64,000 bases of DNA from Dioscorea cayenensis subsp. rotundata (Eukaryota > Streptophyta > Magnoliopsida > Dioscoreales > Dioscoreaceae): positions 124,001 to 188,000 of the forward strand of contig NW_024086766.1 of assembly GCF_009730915.1 (NCBI RefSeq), written 5' to 3'. Below, one piece after another: positions 43,645-55,223 of the stretch. Below the pieces are notes generated by a model. The model was not told the origin of the DNA, searched no databases, and saw only the letters and a program-made list of their open reading frames with translations. The translations under genes and the position numbers were made by a program. How positions within the stretch are numbered: position 1 is the stretch's first letter; each line of letters starts with the position of its first letter.

Positions 43645-45336
43645 CGAAGCAGAATATGAAGCTCTTATAGCTGGTTTGGAATTGGCAATCGAAAATGGAA
43701 ATTCAGCATATCTATATATTTGGAGACTCACAACTCATCATCAAACAAGTCGAAGGAGAATACAAAATATACAAAGCTGAGCTTCATAAATACTATAAGA
43801 AGGTCAAAATGTTAATAAAGAAAATTCCCCAAGTACAGCTGAGTAGGGTTTCAAGATTAGAAAATGGAGAAGCTGATTCTTTGGCAAGAATAGCGAAGGA
43901 ATTAGCAAATCTAAATCATGATGAAATTCAAATCACTATAAGGAACAGAAGACCCATAAGTACAATCCTTAGTGATGTTGAAGAAGAAAATACCGAAAGC
44001 AACATGGAAATCTTCACCCTCGGGATGCCAGAGGAAGATTGGAGGCATCCATTCATGGAATATTTGAAATATGATAAATTGACAAAGGACAAATTAGAAA
44101 GCCTTCAAATAAAATGAAGAGCTCTAAGATTCACTCTCATTAATAACACATTGTACCACAGGTCATATGATCAACTACTCATGCGATGTCTTTCATATGA
44201 AGAAGCAAAAGAAGTCATGCATGATGTACATTCTGGGATATGTGGTGCACACCAATCAGGACCCAAGATGCGACTTAAGATTAAGCACATGGGATATTAT
44301 TCTGCCAACCATGGTCAGAGATTGCATTGAATATGCCAAAAAAATGCCATCTATGTCAAATTCATGGGGGATTTATTCATCAACATTCGAATCCCTTGCA
44401 TCCCACACTCTCTTCATGGCCTTTTGAGATATACGGAACAAATGTGATCGGTCCCATTGAGCCTCCATCATCTTCTGGACATCGATTCATATTGGCTACA
44501 ACATATTATTTCTCCAGATGGGCAGAGGCTATTCCTTTAAGAAAAGTAAAGACTGAGAACATTATAAAATTCTTCAGAGAAAATATCCTATACAGATTTG
44601 GAACTCCAAGAAGAATGATCTTAGATAATGGCCCCGTTTTCAGAAGCTTTAAAATTGGGAGATTTGCACAACATAACAAAATAGACTGGAGGTATATCTC
44701 CATCTATAATGCAAGAGCAAATGGGTTGGCAGAAGAATTTAACAAAACTTTGTCAAAATTGCTAAAGAAAGCTATGTCCAAAAAAATAAAAAAAGATTGG
44801 CATAATAGACTCCCAAAAATGCTATGGGTCTATTATACCACGTATAGGACTCCAACACAATACACACCATACTCTTTAGTGTTTAGAATTGAAGCAATCC
44901 TACCCCTTGAAATTTAAATACCTTCATTAAGAATGGTATTGTATAATGAAATATCTAATGAAGATAATGTTCAACATCGCTTAGATGAGTTAGATTCTCT
45001 TAATGAAAAAGGATAGAGGTACAGCAAAATCTTGAAGTTTACAAGGCAAAGATGTCCTAAGCTTATAATAAGTTGGCTATATTTCGTACATTTATAAAAA
45101 GAGAAATGCTTCTTGTCCTCAGAAGACCTATCATCACCAACAAGCGGGCTGGGGGCAAATTCAAAGCAAATTGGGAAGGTCCATACATCGTGGAGATCGT
45201 TTATGAAGGAGGTGCATACCAACTCATTGATGAAAAAGGAGAAAGACCCATGCCACCTATTAATGGTCGCTTTCTAAAGAAATACTATGCATTGTGTAGA
45301 ATGTTTGTCTATGACGGAAAGTTTGGTCCCTTATAA
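43645..45336 (+). pseudogene. Tat-like Ty3/gypsy RNase H and integrase, 5' truncated, degenerate
   Basis: Begins EAEYEALIAGLELAIENG then IYIFGDSQLIIKQVEGEYK and ENGEADSLARIAKE. This is the extra archaeal-type RNase H of Tat/Ogre-type elements rather than the normal Ty3 RNase H. Integrase follows with the zinc region (H..CHLCQIHG), FEIYGTNVIGPIEPPSSSGH, YYFSRWAEAIPLRKV, RFGTPRRMILDNGPVF, NGLAEEFNKTL and the C-terminal PPINGRFLKKYY. Stops occur at 44115 and near 44918, with frameshifts around 43680 and 44330. The LTR follows at about 45557 after the purine-rich AGTATGAAGGGGG. Confidence 0.88.
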
Positions 45337-45556
45337 AAAAGGTAGACCGGTCATGTAAGATTGAAGGTAATTCTTGAGGCAAACATTGACTTTTATGTAC
45401 ATTTGTCTATGATGAAATGTATCACATGTTATCTCAAAGTTTTATTTCATGAATTAATAACATGTTTGGTCATGATGTCTAAAAAATTTTAGTTTTCCTA
45501 CTTCTCTCACTCAATCTCACTAAAGTTTTTCGTGAGAGAAGTATGAAGGGGGTATT

Positions 45557-45828
45557 TGTTCATATAAAAAAATAACAATAATAAATAAATTAAATGCATC
45601 TTCTAATTTAAATAAAAAATTACAAAATATCCAAATCTCAGGATTAGCTGATAGTACATATCTCGAGGTGATCCAAAATATCCAAATCTCAAGACCAGTC
45701 GAGAGCACAGATCTCAAGGTGATCCAAAATATCCAAATATCAAGACCAGTCGAGAACACAAATCTCAAGGCGGTTTAAAATACTCAAATCTCAGGATCAA
45801 CCTAGAGTACAGATCTCGAAAGCGTGGC
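45557..45828 (+). repeat. Tat-like LTR, left part, with four 52 bp tandem repeats
   Basis: Starts TATTTGTTCA right after a purine tract. From about 45628 four units of roughly 52 bases repeat the theme AAATATCCAAATCTCA..GA.CAG.CGAGAGCACA.ATCTCGAGGCG. It breaks at about 45828 where Athila LTR sequence begins, and the same repeat resumes at 58867, so one LTR is split by the Athila block. Confidence 0.8.
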
Positions 45829-46978
45829 CCTAGGCTTGACGAGGGAATCGATTCGGAAGATAGTTATTATGAGAGCTTTTGTCAGCATCGATTCAGCGAG
45901 GTGTGCCCTAGGCTTGACGAGAGAACCTTTAAAAAAGACGAGGCTACTCCACAAGACCATTGACATGAATACCAATGGGGTTTTACTTATGGATTGCATG
46001 CTTTTTACTTTCGATTTCATTATTAATTGTATCTTGCTCCATGGAGAGCTAAACCCCTAGTGGGTTACTTGGACTTGTAAACCCTATGATATTATTATTT
46101 CTTTGACCTTTCTATTGTGTTTCTTTAATTGATGTCTTTAATTGAGCTCCAATCTTGAATTCTTGTTGATTGGTTTTCCCTTAGAGTGACACTAGGGTTG
46201 AGAGCCTACATTGGTAATCCTTGTGAGTGAGTGACACACTATGAGGGTTAGACAAAGCAAGATTGGAGAGGGTCGAGAAGGTGAGTCGAGAGGTAGCAGA
46301 ACGTCCCCTTTCCCCTCCGATGAGATTTATTCTACCTCCATATTCCAAGAGTTCTTTGCGGTCACAATAAAGTGAAGTGCTAAGAGAGGAACTCTGCTGG
46401 GGCTTAGTTGCACAAGCAATAGAGTGAAGCGTTGAAGTAATCCTTGGTGCTGGGCCTTAATTGTGACTAGGGGTCTTTCGCCTGGACCAAAGTGTTAGAT
46501 ATATATATTAGGGAATAGGATTTATCACTTGGAGTCCCTAGAGCTTTAAGCAACCTTATGCAGTGTGAAGCGTCGAGACTGAGCGATTTCTCCGGCGGGG
46601 CATAGTATAGGGTTAGTCACGGTTGACCTTAGGTTTGGGACCGTGTGTTTTAGGATTTTCACGACTCATTAAGCATCAGTTAGAAGACATAATAGTTGGT
46701 TTTGCACTTGAATCAATAGTCCTAGGGGGAGCAATGTCCGGGTGCCCACTTTCTGTCGATTGCCTCTCCTATCTTTTATTTACGCCTCCTTTTTTTTTTC
46801 TTATTTCTATTTTCATTGATATTGTTCGTACCACTATCGATCCATCTTCACTTTAGTTAAATAACAATCCTTGTGTTTCTGATCACTATTCCCTGCGGAT
46901 ACGACTACCCACTCACTAGGGTATTATTACTTGGACAAACCTGTGCACTTGCGGTACACATATAAAAGGGCGTTGTCA
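45829..46978 (+). repeat. Athila 5' LTR, lacking its first ~650 bases
   Basis: Aligns with about 57310-58453 of the 3' LTR at high identity (for example the block GGAGAGCTAAACCCCTAGTG to CTTGGACTTGTAAACCCTAT). It ends GGGCGTTGTCA before the primer-binding site. Confidence 0.9.
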
Positions 46979-47003
46979 AAGTTTTTGACCCCGTTGCCGG
47001 GGA
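46979..47003 (+). other. Athila primer-binding site (tRNA-Asp type)
   Basis: TTTTTGACCCCGTTGCCGGGGA directly follows the LTR. The canonical Athila site is TGGCGCCGTTGCCGGGGA; here two bases differ. Confidence 0.8.
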
Positions 47004-47123
47004 ATAGGCGTTTTAGAAACACTTTGCACTTTTCTATTTTAGTTATTCACCATTTATTCTATTTCACACTTTCTTATTCTTTCATCGTTCTAATTTGTTT
47101 CTTTTTCTTTAATTTTAGGAAAA

Positions 47124-47662
47124 ATGATCAACATACCGGAATTATTTGACACAATCACGGGAATGGTTGAAGATATAGAACAAAAAGTTCAATTGTTTGC
47201 AATACAGTCCACTTCATGTTGTTCCTTACAAGAGCAATTCACCATCAACCACCTAGTGGAAAGATCGATTGTTGATTACATTGATTGAATTTAGGAGCAG
47301 AGTTGTGAGTTAGATAGTGTGTTGGATCAGTTTGAAAAGTATGCACTGGCATCTGTGAGCGATCATTTGGAAGAAAGCTTGGCGAGGGTCCTTGCTCAAT
47401 TCGACTCATCCTACCATAAACAAAGACATGAACTTTTCTCATTGGGCATTTCAACTTTAGTACAGAAATTTGTGAGATAGAGGATTTGGTTGCTGTTGAA
47501 GGCCATTCAGATGCACATGCACAAGCGGAAGAGGTGGAGAATGATCTTAAATAAGGGTCAATAAATTTTGAGGAAATTGATAGATTGAAGGAAAGCAGAT
47601 TGCGACCATCGATTGAGGAACCACCCGAGTTAGAGCTCAAAACTTTGCCGTCACATTTGTAA
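47124..47662 (+). pseudogene. Athila gag remnant
   Basis: Starts MINIPELFDTITGMVEDIEQ and continues SCCSLQEQFTINHLVERS with early stops at about 47287 and 47293, then QFEKYALASVSDHLEESLAR. Much shorter than an intact Athila gag, and it runs into the pol part after a large internal deletion. The same start is present again at 58597. Confidence 0.7.
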
Positions 47663-47699
47663 TATACTTTTCTGATGGAAGGATCAAAGCTTCCTATTA

Positions 47700-49140
47700 T
47701 TGTGGCTTCAAACCTCTCTACAGATCAGAAGGACAGGCTTTGTGAACATGTTGAAGAGACATAAATCTGCCATTGCTTGGAAGATCTCTGATATAAAAGA
47801 CATAAATCCTTCATTTTGTACTTATAAAATCTTAATGGAGGTTAATTACAAATCTGTGATTCAACCCAAAAGAAGATTAAACCCGAACATGAAGGAAGTT
47901 ATCAAGGCAGAGGTGGTAAAACTTTTGGATGCGGGTATCATTTATCCTATCTCCGACAGTGCATGGGTGGGCCCAACTCAAGTAGTCCTGAAGAAGGGAG
48001 GAATGACCGTTGTGAGAAATGAAAAGAATGAATTAATTCCAACCAGGATAGTTACAGGGTGGTGCGTCTGCATTGACTATAGAAGATTAAATGATACAAC
48101 TCGAACGGATCATTTCCCATTACCTTTCATTGATCAGATGTTGGAACGATTGGCAGGGCATCAATTTTATTGTTTCCTTGTTGGGATGTCAACATACTTC
48201 CAAATTCCCATAGCTACAGAAGATCAAGAGAAGACTACGTTTACTTGTCCTTACGTTACTTTTTGCTTACAGAAGAATGCCTTTTGGGTTGTGCAATGCA
48301 CCGACAACATTTCAGCAATGCATGATTGCCATTTTTGATGATCTCCTGGAAGACATCATGGAAGTGTTCATAGATGACTTTTCGGTGTTTGGAGATTCCT
48401 TTGATATTTGCCTAAAGAATTTAGTGAGAGTGCTTGTTAGATGTGAAGAGACAAATCTGGTTCTTAATTGGGAGAAGTGTCACTTTATGGTCCAAGAGGG
48501 CATTGTCCTTGGACATAAGATTTCCCAAGTAGGGATGGAGGTAGACAAGGCAAAGATTGAAGTCATAGGAAAGCTCCCTCTGCCCACAAACGTAAAAGTA
48601 ATTCATAGTTTCTTGGGGCACGCGGGCTTCTACAGGAGGTTTATCAAGGATTTTTCGAAGATCACTCAACCATTGACAAAAGCTCCTTGAAAAGGGTGCC
48701 CCATTTGATTTTGGGGATGATTGTTTGACTGCTTTTAACTTGTTGAAGGAAAAATTAGTGCAAGCACCAATTTTGATCACACCGGATTGAAACGAACCCT
48801 TTGAGCTTATGTGTGACATAAGTGATTATGAGGTAGGAGCAGTTTTGTGTCAGAGGAAAAATAAGCAGTTCCAACCGATCTTTTATGCTAGCAAGACTCT
48901 CATGACTGCTCAAGAAAACTATACAATCACCGAAAAAAAGTTGTTAGCAGTGGTGTTTGCTTTTGACAAGTTTAGGCCATACCTCATCTTATTTAGGGTT
49001 ATCGTATTTACCAATCACTCGGCACTCCGTTATCTTATGAACAAAGCTGATGTAAAACCGTGGTTGATTCGTTGGATCTTATTGTTGCAAGATTTTCGAC
49101 ATGGAGATAAAAGATAAGAGAGGAAACCCGAAAAATGTGG
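47700..49140 (+). pseudogene. Athila reverse transcriptase and RNase H, degenerate
   Basis: Shows KSAIAWKISDIKDINPSFCT, QPKRRLNPNMKEVIKAEVVK, LLDAGIIYPISDSAWV, VCIDYRRLNDTTRTDHFPLP, then after a small frame disruption at 48290 MPFGLCNAPTTFQQCM, FIDDFSVFGDSFD (RT catalytic region, FIDD), EGIVLGHKIS and LGHAGFYRRFIKDFSKI. RNase H follows with FELMCDISDYEVGAVLCQ, TITEKKLLAVVFAFDKFRPY and FTNHSALRYLMNK. Frameshifts at about 48285 and 48690 and a stop at 48788. The motif set is that of the Athila lineage. Confidence 0.92.
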
Positions 49141-50404
49141 TTGCATACCATCTGTCTCGGTTGGAGGGGTGCATAGGTCAAGAGTCGTCAAGCAAAGAAA
49201 TTAACGATTTCTTCTCCAAAGAACACTTGTATGCAAGTTCAGAGTTCGAAATCAGAGGGCACTCCATGATTCCAGATTTTGCAAACTACTTATCGAGGAA
49301 AGTACTTAAGCAGGACCTCACATTCCAGCAAAAGAAGAAGTTCTTCAGCAATTTGAAGAATTACTTTTGGGACGATCCATACCTGTTCCGCATTTATGCA
49401 ATCATGTGGTCTGAAGATGTGTATCAAATGAGGAAGGTTGGGACATCCTAGTACATTGTCATTCCGGGCCAGTTGGGGGCATTATGCTTCAAGTAGAACT
49501 ACTGAAAAAGCCTTGGCTACCGGGTTCTATTAGCCAACTTTATTCCAGGACGCACATCAATATGTTCTTCGATGTGACAGTTGTCAAAGGGATGGAAACT
49601 TATCACGACGGGATGAAATACCTCAGAACTGGATGCAATTTTGTGAGGTGTTTGATGTATGGGGAATTGATTTCATGGTACCATTTCCAAAGCCTAATGG
49701 TAATCAATATATTTTGGTGGCGGTGGACTATGTTTCTAAATGGATGGAGGCTTAAGCTCTACCTTCTAATGATGCTAGAACCGTAGTTAAATTTTTAAAG
49801 AGGTTGTTCACTCGATTTGGAACACCATGAATTATCATTAGTGATCGAGGAACTCATTTCTGCAACACTCAACTTGAGAAAGTGTTGAAGAACTATGGAG
49901 TGCATCATCGCCTTGCTACCTCCTACCACCCCAGACAAGTGGTCAAGTTGAAGTCACGAATAGAGAGCTTAAGAGAATCTTGACAAAGTCTATGGAACAG
50001 GGAAAACAGGATTGGTCGGACGCTTGGATGACACACTTTGGGCTCACAGAACAGGCATATAAAACACCGATAGGGACCACCCCCTATAATTTGGTATATG
50101 GTAAGTCGTGTCATTTTCCCGTGGAGCTCGAGCATAAAGCCTATTGAGCCATCAAGGGCATGAATTATGACTTGAACAAAGTAGGGGAACAAAGAATGCT
50201 TCATCTCAATGAGTTGGATGAGTGGAGGATGAAGGCATATAAGAATACAAGGATTTATAAGGAAAGAATTCGGAAGTGGCATGACAAGCATATCAAAAAT
50301 CTAAAAGAATTCAAAGTCGGCGATTAAGTGTTACTATTCAATTCTCGCCTAAGGCTCTTTCCAGGGAAGCTCAAGTCCAGATGGTTTGGGCCATATACAA
50401 TAAC
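49101..50404 (+). pseudogene. Athila integrase, left part, degenerate
   Basis: KDKRGNPKNVVAYHLSRLEG links RNase H to integrase. Fragments in several frames include [81 protein letters not shown] and WFGPYTIT. Stops at about 49756, 49828, 50146 and 50327, with frameshifts. It breaks at the solo LTR inserted at 50405. Confidence 0.88.
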
Positions 50405-52430
50405 TATCACGCCCCGACCCTGGCCGGGCACGTGGCAATCGCCACGACAATAAGGAGTACACCCTACAGCATCCTACCTCCTAGTCATCGTAAGGCTCAA
50501 AACAAACCCGTTATCACAACTTACTGAAGAAGAAGACAACCTCTACTATAGAACCGGCCAAGGTTCCAAATACAACCAGAAAATACAAATACAAGAACAG
50601 TACATCAAAGTCAAGTCTAGTGGATCCATAAATTTACATGCATACTGTAAATTAACCTAGTTAACCTAGAAAAGAAGAAAATGGTCGGTCAGTCTACTCC
50701 CTGCCTAGCACAACCCAGTCCAACGTCGCAACCTGAGGAAGAAGAACAAAGAGTACTGAATAACAGATGTTACCCAGTCACTGGTGACAACATAGATATA
50801 ACAGAGTAGTAAATCCAGGTATTTAACAAGTGAATAGATAACACAATAATTCATAAATGGTACAGGTAAGTAACATTTTCAAACATTGAGCACTGCTCAC
50901 AATACAGGCTACGGGACCACCAAGGTGTTTTAAGACTTTTAAAATTCACAATACTGTCTTCCTTGGTGTTGGCCACTGAGATTCCCGTGTGGTGACCCCG
51001 GGTTTCTCACATAAAAGATACCCTGTCAATGGCTCCGCGCACCTCTTGACCAGGGTAAACTCAGGGTTGATCACGCCGTCTCCCATTAGGCGGGACTGTG
51101 GAACCCCACACTGTAGTGTCGGACTGAAGTCCACTGTCACCATCAAAATCCAAATGCCACACTGCAAATCTTTCCAATTCCAATTCGAGGAATCAAGCAA
51201 ATGATGTGTAAATACGGAAATATACATCAATCCATATTTTATTTGCATGTAAATACATTTACATTTAAACATGTTTCTTTCAAAATAAATACGCATAAGT
51301 ATAATAGAATCATTTTTACCAAATAACTTCATGCTCAAAATATCTATATATATATACAGCAAGCGAAATCCGATTTATCATCAAATTTATGATATAAAAC
51401 ATATAAAAAAAAATACTATAATACTCTATGCTATTTACAATTAAACCACTCACTGAACCAATCGTCTCGCCTTGAGACGCGCTCACAGGTCGGTAATTTC
51501 CTTCCCTTGGGAGGAAGCTTCTCCACCTAGAGTTAAACAAGGAATCCAAGAACCAATGAACACAAGAATGGATACTAAAATGCATGTGAATGCAAGGTTA
51601 CATGTCGAACATGTAACTCTAGGATTTTAGGGGAAAACAATGTCATTTTAGACACAAACGATCTCAAATCAAAGTAAAACAAGTTCCAATGAATTCCAAG
51701 GAAGAAAGGCTTCAATTTGGACCAAAGACATATAAGAAAAGGCCAAGTATTTTTTTGGTGCTACAGTAATTCCGGATTTGCTACAGTAACTACAAATTTG
51801 CTGCAGTGAAACCGCCTTGTTTCAATGGTGTCTCATCGGTTACATCACCAAAACACAAAATTTCTTGACAAACATACACACAAATGAATATCAACAGCAT
51901 TGGCTTCGATTTGAGCCCAAAAACAACTCAAACCAAGGTTTATTTCTAGGGTTTCAAAGATTGTCAAAAATGAGTAAATACGAAGAAAATACAAAGGAGA
52001 AAGTCTTGAATCGAAGCCTTACCAAGCTCAGGGGAATGAGAGGAAGAGAATAGAAGCGTTGATTCGCCAAAAAAGGTCGACGACGAAATTTATTTGTTCA
52101 AAAACAATTGTTCGGCCGAAGAAGGAAAACAAGAGGAAGAATAAAGAAAAGTGAAAATGAGAGAAAGGGAGAGCACCCACGTTGCTTCTTATCCCTTAAA
52201 ATTTCAAATTTTTTTTAAAAGAAGAAATTATAAAAATGCCCTTATAAGAGAAAATAGAATGAAAAAGGGTCCAAAAGACCTTTACGCCCATGGTTTTTTG
52301 CTGGTTTTGACACAACCTACTGTGCACTAATGCAAGGATGCCACTAGTGCAAAATAACCATTTTACCCCTAATGCATGCACAAAAATTAAAAAAGAGGCC
52401 AAAGGTCAAAAATCGGGACATGGTAACACA
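50405..52430 (-). mobile_element. Second solo LTR of the chromovirus-like family, 2026 bp
   Basis: Homologous along its length to 25437-27356 (same start CACGCCC.GACCCT.G.CGGGCACGTGGCAATC and same interior blocks such as GTTTCAAAGATT). Left terminal dinucleotide is TA, decayed from TG; right end is ACA. Flanks are ATAAC (50400-50404) and GTAAC (52431-52435), a 4 of 5 match. Removing it joins FGPYTIT to TKVPPHGAIEISHPEKG. Minus orientation preferred, as for its sister. Confidence 0.85.
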
Positions 52431-52660
52431 GTAACTAAGGTGCCACCCCATGGGGCTATTGAAATTTCTCACCCAGAGAAAGGAACATTCAAGGTGAACG
52501 GGCATAGGCTAAAACCTTATTTTGGTGGAGAGGTTAGTAAAGATGACAAGGAAGTATTCTTTCTCTATGAGCCCCAGTGAGGTAAGAAAAGGTACATCAA
52601 GCTTAGTGACGTTAAACAAGCGCTTCTTAGGAGTCAACCCAAGTATTTACTGTTTTTCTA
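52431..52660 (+). pseudogene. Athila integrase C-terminus
   Basis: TKVPPHGAIEISHPEKGTFK and VNGHRLKPYFGGEVSKDDKE, then a stop at 52578-52580 and a continuing stretch KLSDVKQALLRSQPKYLL. This is the typical pol end of Athila-type elements. Confidence 0.88.
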
Positions 52661-52870
52661 GTTTTTAGTTTAGTGTTTGCATGAATAAGAGCTTGAGTGT
52701 TGGTGTCTTGATGTTTGCATGCAATTGCTGAGTTTTTCTTGTGGGTCATTGATGTTTTCGTGTGCATAATTGTGATTGGCAAGTTTCTTGGTCGTTTGAG
52801 CATGATTTTCATGATTCACAGGTCAGTTTTCAAGGTATATGCAGGCTTTGTATGTGTATAAGTGTACAGA

Positions 52871-53355
52871 AATTTTCTGCAGGGTGTGTAATTTTTTTCA
52901 AGTCATCCAGAGAAGACACATGGCCGTGTGGAATTTTCATACGGGCGTGTGTTTCTGTTCAGAGCTCAACTTCTCCATCCTGAGAAGACACAGGGGCGTG
53001 TGAATGTCACTGTGAATGACCTTGTGACGGTCACACACTCATGGGTAATTTCCACACGGGCGTGTGTTTTTCTACAGAGTTAAGAGCCCTATCCCGAGAA
53101 GACACAGGGATAGGGCGTGTGGAATTTTCTGCAGGGTGTGTAATTTTTTTCAAGTCATCCAGAGAAAACACATGGCCGTGTGGAATTTTCATACGGGCGT
53201 GAGTTTCGTTTAGAGCTCAACTCTCCATCCCCGAGAAGACACGGGGCGTGAATGCACTGTGAATGACCCGTGACGTCACACACTATGGGTAATTTCCACA
53301 CGGGCGCGTGTTTCTCTACAGAGTTCAGAGCCCTATCCCGAGAAGACACAGGGGC
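52871..53355. repeat. 252 bp tandem duplication within the GGGCGTGTGG motif field
   Basis: AATTTTCTGCAGGGTGTGTA starts both units, at 52871 and 53123, and both continue through CATGGCCGTGTGGAATTTTC, CAGAGTT.AGAGCCCTATCC and GAGAAGACACAGGG. The second unit has several one- to three-base deletions. Confidence 0.92.
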
Positions 53356-54030
53356 CTGTGAATGCCCCTGTTAGTGGCCCTTGTGAAGATCCACAGCCAT
53401 GTGGAATTTTCACACAGGCGTGTGAAGCACTTAGAGAAATTTCTCAGGTGGACAGAGAAGCCACAGGGGCGTGTAGGTCTGGCACATGGGCGTGGGGAAT
53501 TTTCACACCCCCGTGTGGATGTGTTCATAGGAAAAGTGTGATATCCCGAGAGCATACAGGGGCGTGTGAGTACCCCAGTGAAGCTCTCCTATGGCGTCAC
53601 ATGGGCATGGGTAATTTCCACACCCCCTTGTGGATGTACAAAATTTAAAAGGCCGTGATTTTTCTTTATAAATCTTATTCACCTTTTTATTTTCACACTC
53701 CCAAACACTCAGAGAATGCATCGTTTGTTTTCCTGACCTTGTTGCCGTCTAGTTGAAGGAATCTTAGGGTGTTTTCCTGCCGATTTCAAGGTTTTCACTC
53801 TCATTTCATCGGTAAACCCTCTTTCTCCTTTATTTCCACCAATCTTAATTTATTTGGTTTAAACTCGTGAATGTTGCTCTGTTTTAAGAATTAAATGGTT
53901 GGTGCATGCATTAGAGTGGTTTTAAAGAGAAATTTTGATGTATTTTGGCATAGTGGCCGTGCGGTTTTCACGCCCCGTGGATCAACACGGGCATGTGGAA
54001 TTTCCACACGACTATGTGGATTCCTGCAAT
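52900..54030. repeat. Cluster of CACACGGGCGTGTGG / CCACACGCCCGTGTG palindromic motifs
   Basis: About fifteen variants of ACACGGGCGTGTG with an AATTTTC or AATTTCC spacer in about 1.1 kb. Examples: 52918-52951, 53050-53066, 53395-53430, 53485-53520, 53945-54010. Further copies lie at 55624-55670, 57133-57178 (in the 3' LTR) and 60125-60200 (in the family's solo LTR). The one at 60127 is an almost perfect 31 bp dyad. Confidence 0.9.
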
Positions 54031-54080
54031 ATTGATTATGTGAGTGTTTTTGATCGATTTTCTTTCCAAATCTTGCAGAT

Positions 54081-55223
54081 ATGACCCCCAAGACAAAGAA
54101 GCAAGCTGGCAAGCATCCGCGTGAGTCATCCCTAGAGCCGAGGAGTGTAGGATTCATTATTCCCGAGCACCAAGTCCGATTTTAGCGATTGTCAAAGCTA
54201 AAGTTCGGGTAATCTCGGTTCCCAGACATGGGCGCATTGAGAGAGATACAGCAGGGAGATATTTTAGCTGATGAGGCTGAGGAGCTTTTGTCAGTGGGTA
54301 GTTGGCGACAGTTGCTATTGATCAGGGAGCCGATTATCCGTGTATTGACACTAGAGGTATTGGCATCATTCGAGTTCGACCGGTGGTATTCGAGTTTTGA
54401 TAGAGTTGACGCCATAAAGTTCAGAGCATTTGGACATTACTATACTATGAACGACACACTATATTCGATCCGGTTGGGACTATATGACAAGACTTTTACT
54501 GCCATTGAAGAGTACGAGTGACTTTCGACCTACTATCCTTGTAGTTTGACTCCTTAGAGAGCGTATATCACTTTATGCGGCTAGGAACAATACAAGCCAT
54601 GGGTGTCCAAGGCCACATGTCTTTTCTGACCTGCATATCGTTACTTTCACGCCATTTTGAGCATGTCAGTGAAATGGCCGTGGTGACAGTACTGGAGTCT
54701 TGAGCCGACAGGAGGTATTATATCTGTATTCGACGGTACAGCGATAGCCGATTCATTTGGGCCATATATTATCCGAGTATCTGCGCCACTAGGGCCAGTA
54801 TGCCAGAGTGGGGGATGATCTTCTCGGGCCCGTACATTACCAGACTCATCATGGGCATGAGCCTGTTAGATGCTATCCATAGGGCTGAGAAAACGACCAT
54901 TCCCTCCCTTTCTAGGCCTGGATACGATGAGACTAATGGGATTGGTACTCAGACAAAGACCTGGAGTGTATATATTGGCTACACGTGCTCCCGAGATAGC
55001 TAAGGGAGAGGACAATGCAGTAGGGGGTTCTCAGCCGGTTCCCGAGCCTCAACCTGAGCAGATGGAGACAAAGGCACCTCCTACAGCACAGGAGCCACCA
55101 CCCGTGCATATGTTTTCTCCCACTCGAGCCCATGATCGATTTAAGAGGCTTGAGAGTGTTGTGGGAGTATTACAAGTAGATTTAGCTGAGGTTCGCTGCT
55201 ATCAGGGCCAGCGTACCACATAG
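54081..55223 (+). pseudogene. ATHILA ORF-1-like protein, degenerate
   Basis: Starts MTPKTKKQAGKHPRESSLEP. After stops, MGALREIQQGDILADEAEEL.., LASFEFDRWYSSFDRVDAIK and FRAFGHYYTMNDTLYSIRLG, LYDKTF follow, then a Pro-rich tail (PVPEPQPEQMETKAPPTAQE). The block 'FRLFGQ..SLSLTEFSLALGLYDEEF' is what I recall of the ATHILA ORF-1 family in the 3' region of Athila elements. At least six stops and frame changes occur (54186, 54520, 54558 and others). Confidence 0.6.

Noticed and set aside
45520-45768. 82-residue repetitive minus-strand frame (IWIFWITLRSVLSTGLE)
   Set aside because: Antisense translation of the 52 bp LTR repeats.
52762-53648. Open frames with repeated RPCGIF/TRACV-type peptides
   Set aside because: They come from translating the GGGCGTGTGG palindrome field in three frames on both strands. 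This is repeat DNA, not protein selection.
52900-53660. CRISPR-like regular repeats
   Set aside because: Spacing is irregular, repeats are palindromic variants inside a plant retrotransposon, and there are no associated genes. A CRISPR array is not plausible here.
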